Below are positions 13,562 to 18,451 of a stretch of DNA of 18,451 nucleotides, in pieces; the first letter of the stretch is position 1, and each line of letters opens with the position of its first letter. The position numbers were made by a program, and so were the translations under genes. The notes beneath the pieces were generated by a model, which searched no databases, was not told the origin of the DNA, and was given only the letters and a program-made list of their open reading frames with translations. The stretch covers positions 81-18,531 of the forward strand of contig AWNV01000051.1 in NCBI GenBank assembly GCA_000493965.1. Reading direction: 5' to 3'. Source of the DNA: Candidatus Aminicenans sakinawicola JGI OTU-1 (lineage in GTDB: Bacteria > Acidobacteriota > Aminicenantia > Aminicenantales > Aminicenantaceae).

Positions 13562-14115
13562 TTTAATTCATGTTCCGAAATTATTGTATATTCCGCACCA
13601 GAAGGTTTCAGAGTACTCTTGAAAAGGATTATCTTTTTTACAATCATTTCACCAAAATCTTTTTCCCGATATTTTTCCAGTTCCGAGAGTGTAAGACTAA
13701 GGTCATGATGTGATTTAACTCTTCCCAGAGTAAGATGAGGATGAAATTTTCGGTTCTCTCTGAGAAAATGAATTTTTTCTAATTCAGATTCTAACTCGGA
13801 TTGGAAAATTTTCAAATTTTCATTATCTTCAATTCCAAGCCATAAAATCCTTGGACTTTTATTTCCTTCAGGGAATGTTCCTGTCCCCTTAAATTTCAGT
13901 AAAAAATGCCTGTGCTTTTCCGTAACTTTCCGTAATGATGATTCGACTTCTGAGACTTTATCTGTCGGTATTTCTCCCAAAAACTTAAGAGTTAAATGCA
14001 TTCCTTGGTGTTTTATCCATTTGATATTGGGGCTGCATTTTTTAAGCCTGCTGATAAGCAAAGAGAGATTATTTTTTATCTCATTATCGAGGTCTATAGC
14101 AATAAAAGTTCTCAT
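13558..14115 (-). CDS. thpR: RNA 2',3'-cyclic phosphodiesterase (LigT/ThpR family), 185 aa
   Basis: This is a member of the 2H phosphoesterase family, which opens 2',3'-cyclic phosphates on RNA ends and was first known as a 2'-5' RNA ligase. The two HxTx motifs are clear: HLTLKFLG (His40, Thr42) and HPHLTLGRVKS (His127, Thr129). The frame is also open from a TTG at 14122-14124, which would add three residues. The ATG at 14113-14115 was chosen because family members typically begin MRxFIAID, but AAGG is better spaced for the TTG, so the start is uncertain. It lies after cinA and overlaps plsY by 4 nt. The protein is small and cytosolic; its physiological RNA substrate is unknown. Confidence 0.93.
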   Translation of the reverse strand: MRTFIAIDLDNEIKNNLSLLISRLKKCSPNIKWIKHQGMHLTLKFLGEIPTDKVSEVESSLRKVTEKHRHFLLKFKGTGTFPEGNKSPRILWLGIEDNENLKIFQSELESELEKIHFLRENRKFHPHLTLGRVKSHHDLSLTLSELEKYREKDFGEMIVKKIILFKSTLKPSGAEYTIISEHELK

Positions 14116-14127
14116 TAGTCCCAAAAT

Positions 14128-15396
14128 TCAGCCTTGAATTATGTTTTTTAAAAGATGTCTTCGCAGCATATCAAGAGCTTTCTGGCTTGATTGAAATTTT
14201 ATTATCTTTCTGTTACCCAAAAAAAGATTTTTTTTGGATTCCATGCCATTTTCCCATGATAATGCAGTGTAAACCAGCCCGACAGGTTTTTCTGTTGTTC
14301 CTCCTGACGGGCCTGCTATTCCGGTTATTGATAGTCCGTAGCTTGCTTGGGCATTTTCCCTGATGCTGCTCGCCATACACTGAGCGACTTCAGAACTCAC
14401 GGCTCCATATTTTTCTATCAGATCAGAAGGCACCCCCAAAATCTGGTTCTTTGCTTTGTTTGAATATACTTGCACCCCCTGAAGAAAATAATTCGAACTT
14501 CCCGGAACATTAGTAATCCTGTGTCCCAGAAGGCCTCCAGTGCATGACTCAGCTACTGCAAGAGTTTCTTTGCGGGCAGTTAAAAGCTTTCCAATAATTT
14601 CTTCAAGTTCTTCTCCAGAGGTAGAAAACACATTATTCCCGAGGCGTTCAAGTAAACTTTTTGCCAATCTGTCGGTTTTTTCTTTAGCCTGAGAGGTGCT
14701 TTCTTTGGAATGGCCTGTGAGATGAATTTCTATCTGTCCTGGATAGGCAAGAATACCCAACTTGCAGTCGGGTTCCTCAGGATAAAGGTCTGAGATAAGC
14801 GATTCTATCTTTGATTCAGTAAGGCCAGTGATTTTTATAGTTATTCTTTTAGTATATTTTGACTGCGTTTTTTCTAGGCGAGGGAAGACTGCTGATTCAA
14901 ACATTGGCTTGAGTTCATGAGGGGGCCCGGGAAGAAGAATAATAATCTCTGATCCTGTATCGATCCAGAGGCCTGGAGCTGTGCCATTTTTATTTTCAAG
15001 AATCTCGGCCCCTTCAATGATAAAAGATTGTTTTTCATTCACAGGAGGAACATGCATGCCTCTGTGTTTAAATCTTTTCTCAATTTTTTGAGTGATTTCT
15101 TTCTTATAAATGAGCTTCCTATTAAGAACTTCGGCAAATACCTCTCTTGTCCTATCATCTTGAGTTGGGCCAAGTCCCCCGGTAGCAATTATTAAATTGG
15201 CTCTGGAACATGCTTCTTTAATACATAGAAGCAGATCATCGCGTTCATCTCCGACTATAGTTTTAAAAGAAACATCCAGTCCAAGTTCATTCAATCGCTG
15301 TGTAAGATAGAGAGAATTAGTATCCTGAAAGAATGGAGTGAGGAGTTCTGTGCCGACAGCTAAAATCTCAATTTTGGGATTTTTTTGGGTTTTCAT
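14128..15396 (-). CDS. cinA: CinA family protein: molybdopterin-binding-like domain plus nicotinamide-nucleotide amidohydrolase, 422 aa
   Basis: Residues from about 8 to 170 form the COG1058/MoCF-like domain, with GTELLTPFFQDTNS, TGGLGPTQDDRTRE and LPGPPHELKPMF; in some bacteria this acts as an ADP-ribose pyrophosphatase. Residues from about 262 on form the PncC domain, with AESCTGG (282-288), GVQVYSNKAKNQILGV and TGIAGPSGGT. That domain deamidates nicotinamide mononucleotide for NAD recycling. Length and domain order are those of full CinA. The ATG overlaps the pgpA stop by 4 nt (ATGA). The possible ADP-ribose pyrophosphatase activity links it loosely to the ADP-ribose genes elsewhere in the window, though that is only an inference. 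Confidence 0.95.
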   Translation of the reverse strand: MKTQKNPKIEILAVGTELLTPFFQDTNSLYLTQRLNELGLDVSFKTIVGDERDDLLLCIKEACSRANLIIATGGLGPTQDDRTREVFAEVLNRKLIYKKEITQKIEKRFKHRGMHVPPVNEKQSFIIEGAEILENKNGTAPGLWIDTGSEIIILLPGPPHELKPMFESAVFPRLEKTQSKYTKRITIKITGLTESKIESLISDLYPEEPDCKLGILAYPGQIEIHLTGHSKESTSQAKEKTDRLAKSLLERLGNNVFSTSGEELEEIIGKLLTARKETLAVAESCTGGLLGHRITNVPGSSNYFLQGVQVYSNKAKNQILGVPSDLIEKYGAVSSEVAQCMASSIRENAQASYGLSITGIAGPSGGTTEKPVGLVYTALSWENGMESKKNLFLGNRKIIKFQSSQKALDMLRRHLLKNIIQG

Positions 15397-15842
15397 TTTA
15401 GAAGTAAATAAAGGTTGACTATTATCCCTGCATAAGCTGCTGCAACAATGTCATCTATCATGATACCCCAACCTTTTGGAAATTTCTCTGTTTTTTTTAT
15501 AAAGAAGGGCTTGAGAATATCAAAGAAGCGGAAAAGAAAAAATCCGGCTAGAAGAACGATCCAATTTGAAGGCAGCCTGAACATTACAATAAGCTGTCCT
15601 AAAACTTCATCAATAACAGCACTCCTTGGATCTTCTTTGTTTAATTCAGTGCAGTGTTTAGAAGAAGTATATACACCGATAAAGAATATGGAAATCAAAA
15701 GCAGTAGATAATAAGGCCAGCTCAGTTTGAAAAGAAAGGCCTTGTAAAGAATAACGATGATTAAGCTTGCCAGTGTCCCTGGTGCCAATGGGAAATACCC
15801 AATTCCGAAAAATGTTGCGAATATTTTCGACAGTGATCTCAT
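15393..15842 (-). CDS. pgpA: Phosphatidylglycerophosphatase A, 149 aa
   Basis: This membrane phosphatase converts phosphatidylglycerophosphate to phosphatidylglycerol. The family signatures are GIGYFPLAPGTLASL near the N-terminus, DPRSAVIDEVLGQ in the middle, and FRFFDILKPFF followed by PKGWGIMIDDIVAAAYAGI at the C-terminus. The frame is open further upstream to 15956, but those residues overlap the end of rimO and look unlike the family. The ATG at 15840-15842 gives the usual length and lies one base after the rimO stop codon, with a modest GGA upstream. The gene overlaps cinA by 4 nt. It adds a second phospholipid step to the same operon as plsY and gpsA. Confidence 0.93.
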   Translation of the reverse strand: MRSLSKIFATFFGIGYFPLAPGTLASLIIVILYKAFLFKLSWPYYLLLLISIFFIGVYTSSKHCTELNKEDPRSAVIDEVLGQLIVMFRLPSNWIVLLAGFFLFRFFDILKPFFIKKTEKFPKGWGIMIDDIVAAAYAGIIVNLYLLLK

Positions 15843-15843
15843 T

Positions 15844-17157
15844 TTAAAATTTTCCATACAAATCATATACATCGCTCTCTGTAATTTCAACTTTTTGGAT
15901 CGTATTAATTGTATCTGATGAATTTTCCGAGTTATCAATATATACGAATCCGTCAACTTCAGGAGCCTGAAATCCTGAACGGGCGAGGAGTATACTGGGG
16001 TCTTCTTTCAATCTACCCTCAATTAGAACATCAATTTTTCTCCCCACATATTTTGTGTTGTTTTTGTAGGATATTTCAGCTTGGGTTTTCATAAGAATTT
16101 CTTTCCTTCTTTTTTTTATTGTTTCTTTGACGGGATTTCCCAAGGAATAACAACTTGTATTTTTTTCATGCGAATAAGTAAAAACGCCCAAATGGTCAAA
16201 TTTTGCTTCCTCTACGAACTTTTTAAGGTTCTTAAATTCTTTTTTGCCTTCACCCGGGAATCCAACTATAAGTGATGTCCGAATAGCGACTCCAGGAAGT
16301 TTCTTTCTTATCTTTTTTATGAGTTTCAAAGCTTTTGTGCCATCTAATCCTCTTTTCATGTGCTTTATAATTTCAGGGCCAGAATGCTGAAAAGGGATAT
16401 CAAGATAGGAACATATTTTCTCTTCCTGCATTATTTCTAGAAAATCATCGCTTATTTCTTCAGGATACCCATAAAGAATCCTTATCCATTCGAGTTTTTT
16501 AATTTTTATAAGATTTTTGAGAAGAAGAGTTAATCCGTTTTTTAAGCCCATATCACGTCCAAAATAAGTCGAGTCCTGCGAAACAATATTAATCTCTTTG
16601 ATTCCCCTAGAAACTAATTGTTTCACTTCCTGTGTGATAGAGGAAATATTTCGGGAGCAGTAAGTGCCCTTAATCATGGGAATTGCACAGAATGAACAAT
16701 TATGTGAACAGCCCTCTGAAATTTTTACATAAGTCCATGCTGCTGGAGTCGAAAGATATCTTGGAGATGTATGGTCATAAAGGAAGCAGCTTGCAGCAGA
16801 CTCGAAGGGGAAGCCTTCGATTGCATTGACGATTTTATCGAAATCATTGACTCCCATCCAGATATCTATCTTAGGGAATTTTTTTTTCAGAGTATCTTTT
16901 TCTCTTTCAACATAACAACCAACTGCTGCGATTATTTTTTCAGTTGCTTTTTTCTTCTCACAAACGGCTTTTCGCATGGCCTCGAGGGATTCTTTCCTGG
17001 CCGCTTTGATAAAACCACACGTGTTGATAATAATGATGTCTGCCCTGTCAAGTTTCGTTACGAAGTTGTAGCCGCTTCTGTGTAAATAACCCAGCATGAC
17101 CTCACTGTCAACAAGGTTTTTTGCACAACCCAAACTTATAAGTGCAAGTTTCTTCAT
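15844..17157 (-). CDS. rimO: Ribosomal protein uS12 methylthiotransferase RimO, 437 aa
   Basis: This radical-SAM enzyme with two iron-sulfur clusters adds a methylthio group to an aspartate of ribosomal protein uS12. The N-terminal methylthiotransferase domain has Cys11, Cys47 and Cys81 for the auxiliary cluster (SLGCAKNLVDSE, NTCGFI, VGCYVER). The radical-SAM core has CSHNCSFC with Cys150, Cys154 and Cys157. A C-terminal TRAM domain follows. The start MKKLALISLGCAKNLVDSE is diagnostic of RimO over MiaB. The gene follows asnS by 13 bp without a clear ribosome-binding site and is followed by pgpA after one base. It consumes SAM, the product of metK in the same window. Confidence 0.97.
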   Translation of the reverse strand: MKKLALISLGCAKNLVDSEVMLGYLHRSGYNFVTKLDRADIIIINTCGFIKAARKESLEAMRKAVCEKKKATEKIIAAVGCYVEREKDTLKKKFPKIDIWMGVNDFDKIVNAIEGFPFESAASCFLYDHTSPRYLSTPAAWTYVKISEGCSHNCSFCAIPMIKGTYCSRNISSITQEVKQLVSRGIKEINIVSQDSTYFGRDMGLKNGLTLLLKNLIKIKKLEWIRILYGYPEEISDDFLEIMQEEKICSYLDIPFQHSGPEIIKHMKRGLDGTKALKLIKKIRKKLPGVAIRTSLIVGFPGEGKKEFKNLKKFVEEAKFDHLGVFTYSHEKNTSCYSLGNPVKETIKKRRKEILMKTQAEISYKNNTKYVGRKIDVLIEGRLKEDPSILLARSGFQAPEVDGFVYIDNSENSSDTINTIQKVEITESDVYDLYGKF

Positions 17158-17170
17158 ATTAGATATCGGA

Positions 17171-18451
17171 TTAAGGGTATATTTTGTGAAGAAGACGAGG
17201 GAAGGGGATTGTTTCTCTTATGTGCTTGATTTTACAGATCCAGGAAAGGACTCTTTCTACTCCAAGCCCGAAGCCTGAATGCGGGACTGATCCATACTTT
17301 CTTAAATCGAGATACCATTCAAAAGCTTTACGGGGAAGATTGTATTCTTTAAGCCTTTTTTCGAGGAGGGCAAGGTCACTGATACGCTGACCGCCGCCTA
17401 TTAGTTCTCCATATCCTTCTGGGGCAAGAATATCGACTCCCAATACTAAATCAGGCCGTTCTTCATCAGGCTGCATGTAAAAGGCTTTTATTTTTGCGGG
17501 AAAATGTGTTAGGCAGACGGGCGAGTCAAAAATCTCAGATATGAGTGTTTCTTCAGGAGATCCCAGGTCATCACCCCATTTTATTTTTGAGCCTTTTTCA
17601 TTCAGTTTTGCGATGGCTTTTTCATAGGTGATATGAGGAAAAGGTTTCTTTATTCGTTCCAAAACTTTTGTATCTCTCTCCAAAATATCAAGTTCTTTTT
17701 TGTTTTTATCCAGAATACGTTCAATTATGTATATAATTAAATCTTCTCCCAGCTTGATTATGTCATCCAAGAGGGCAAAAGCTACCTCTGGTTCAACCAT
17801 CCAAAATTCGATAAGGTGTTTTCTTGTTTTTGATTTTTCGGCTCGAAATGTTGGCCCAAAACAGTAAACTTTACCAAAAGCCGCTATTGCAGCTTCATTG
17901 TAAAGCTGACCACTCTGGCTTAGATATGCTTTTTGACCGAAATATTCTGTTTCGAAGAGAGTAGTAGTTCCTTCGCAGGCACTTGGGGTCAATATGGGAG
18001 TGTCCATATTACGAAAGCCTCGGCCGTCAAAAAAATCCCGTATAGCTTTAATCAGTTCCGTTCGGATCTGGAGTATTGCATTCTGCTTTTGAGATCGAAG
18101 CCAGAGATGGCGGTGTTCCATGAGAAAGGGAATTCCATGTTCTTTTGGAGTTATGGGATATTCTTCAGCAATCTGGATGATGTTAATATCATTTATGTTC
18201 AATTCATAGCCTCCAGGGGCTCTTTTTTCTTCTCTGACAAGACCTCTTATAATGAGAGAGGATTCCTGAGTGAGTTCATCAAACTTTTTAAAAAGAGGGT
18301 TGTCTTTTTTAGGACTGTAAATTGTTCCCTGAAGTATTCCGGTTCCGTCTCTAATAATAAGGAAACGAATCTTACCGCTTGAACGCTTTTTGTAAACCCA
18401 TCCTTTTATTTCGATTTCCAGCTTTTTCCCAACAATTTTCACAGCGTTGAT
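17171..18451 (-). CDS. asnS: Asparaginyl-tRNA synthetase, partial (5' end beyond the window), at least 426 codons
   Basis: This class II aminoacyl-tRNA synthetase attaches asparagine to tRNA-Asn. It has the N-terminal anticodon-binding OB fold (IKGWVYKKRSSGKIRFLIIRDGTG), motif 2 around TFRAEKSKTRKHLIEFWMVEPE, and motif 3 near the C-terminus with GFGLGVERVLSW. The ending HIRETIPFPR favours AsnRS over archaeal AspRS. The frame has a GTG at 18440-18442 but remains open to the last base, adding I-N-A before V-K-I-V-G-K-K. Family members usually have about ten more residues of this kind ahead of the OB fold, so the true start probably lies outside. It leads the minus-strand operon within the window. 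Confidence 0.93.
   Translation of the reverse strand: MNAVKIVGKKLEIEIKGWVYKKRSSGKIRFLIIRDGTGILQGTIYSPKKDNPLFKKFDELTQESSLIIRGLVREEKRAPGGYELNINDINIIQIAEEYPITPKEHGIPFLMEHRHLWLRSQKQNAILQIRTELIKAIRDFFDGRGFRNMDTPILTPSACEGTTTLFETEYFGQKAYLSQSGQLYNEAAIAAFGKVYCFGPTFRAEKSKTRKHLIEFWMVEPEVAFALLDDIIKLGEDLIIYIIERILDKNKKELDILERDTKVLERIKKPFPHITYEKAIAKLNEKGSKIKWGDDLGSPEETLISEIFDSPVCLTHFPAKIKAFYMQPDEERPDLVLGVDILAPEGYGELIGGGQRISDLALLEKRLKEYNLPRKAFEWYLDLRKYGSVPHSGFGLGVERVLSWICKIKHIRETIPFPRLLHKIYP

Noticed and set aside
15393..15956. Longer pgpA starting inside rimO
   Set aside because: The added N-terminus overlaps the end of rimO by over 100 bases and does not resemble PgpA; the ATG at 15842 gives a normal family length.
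17933..18382. Plus-strand open frame of 149 codons inside asnS
   Set aside because: It lies wholly antisense to conserved AsnRS sequence, with no start signal or family likeness.

Overview
The window is an AT-rich bacterial chromosome segment. Every gene of known type in it is a housekeeping gene or a common accessory enzyme. No rRNA, tRNA, CRISPR array, transposase or phage gene was seen. Two exported M16-peptidase-like proteins suggest a Gram-negative type envelope. The fused formimidoyltransferase-cyclodeaminase, the short archaeal/Thermotoga-type adenosylhomocysteinase and the asnS-rimO-pgpA-cinA-thpR-plsY-gpsA order fit an uncultured lineage, perhaps Aminicenantes/Acidobacteriota-like. 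That taxonomic guess is low confidence and rests on protein flavour only.

Layout. (1) 1-1788 is an accessory region. It holds a small membrane protein (-) and a divergent DraG-type ADP-ribosylglycohydrolase homologue (+). The two genes are framed by related intergenic repeats: a 109-nt structured element in two copies (1-109 and 1643-1751, 92/109 identical without gaps), a short motif CCTGRWTTATTCAY in several orientations, and a 124-bp palindrome-ended segment. (2) 1789-8450 is a minus-strand block: two M16-like proteins and the formimidoyltransferase-cyclodeaminase (tightly coupled), then a macro-domain protein with its own strong promoter, then an M20 dipeptidase. (3) 8451-8690 is a divergent control region. 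(4) 8691-11177 carries metK and ahcY on the plus strand, the two central enzymes of the SAM/SAH cycle. (5) 11178-11210 is a convergent junction built from the same short repeat motif. (6) 11203-18451 is a minus-strand operon read as asnS, rimO, pgpA, cinA, thpR, plsY, gpsA and a TPR protein. It joins translation (asnS, rimO), phospholipid synthesis (plsY, gpsA, pgpA), NAD/RNA repair (cinA, thpR) and an envelope-type TPR protein. Most of its junctions overlap by 4 nt or are separated by only a few bases. asnS runs off the right edge.

Two themes stand out. First, several proteins keep their family fold but lack canonical catalytic residues: the DraG homologue has TSNT and GDSSST instead of TDDT and GDSDST, and both M16 proteins lack HXXEH. 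The macro domain also lacks the MacroD/YmdB-type Asp. Second, an intergenic repeat family with a conserved foldable structure sits at the 3' ends of genes, including the tail-to-tail junctions, and may serve as a bidirectional transcript end or be a non-autonomous mobile element. That function is inferred.
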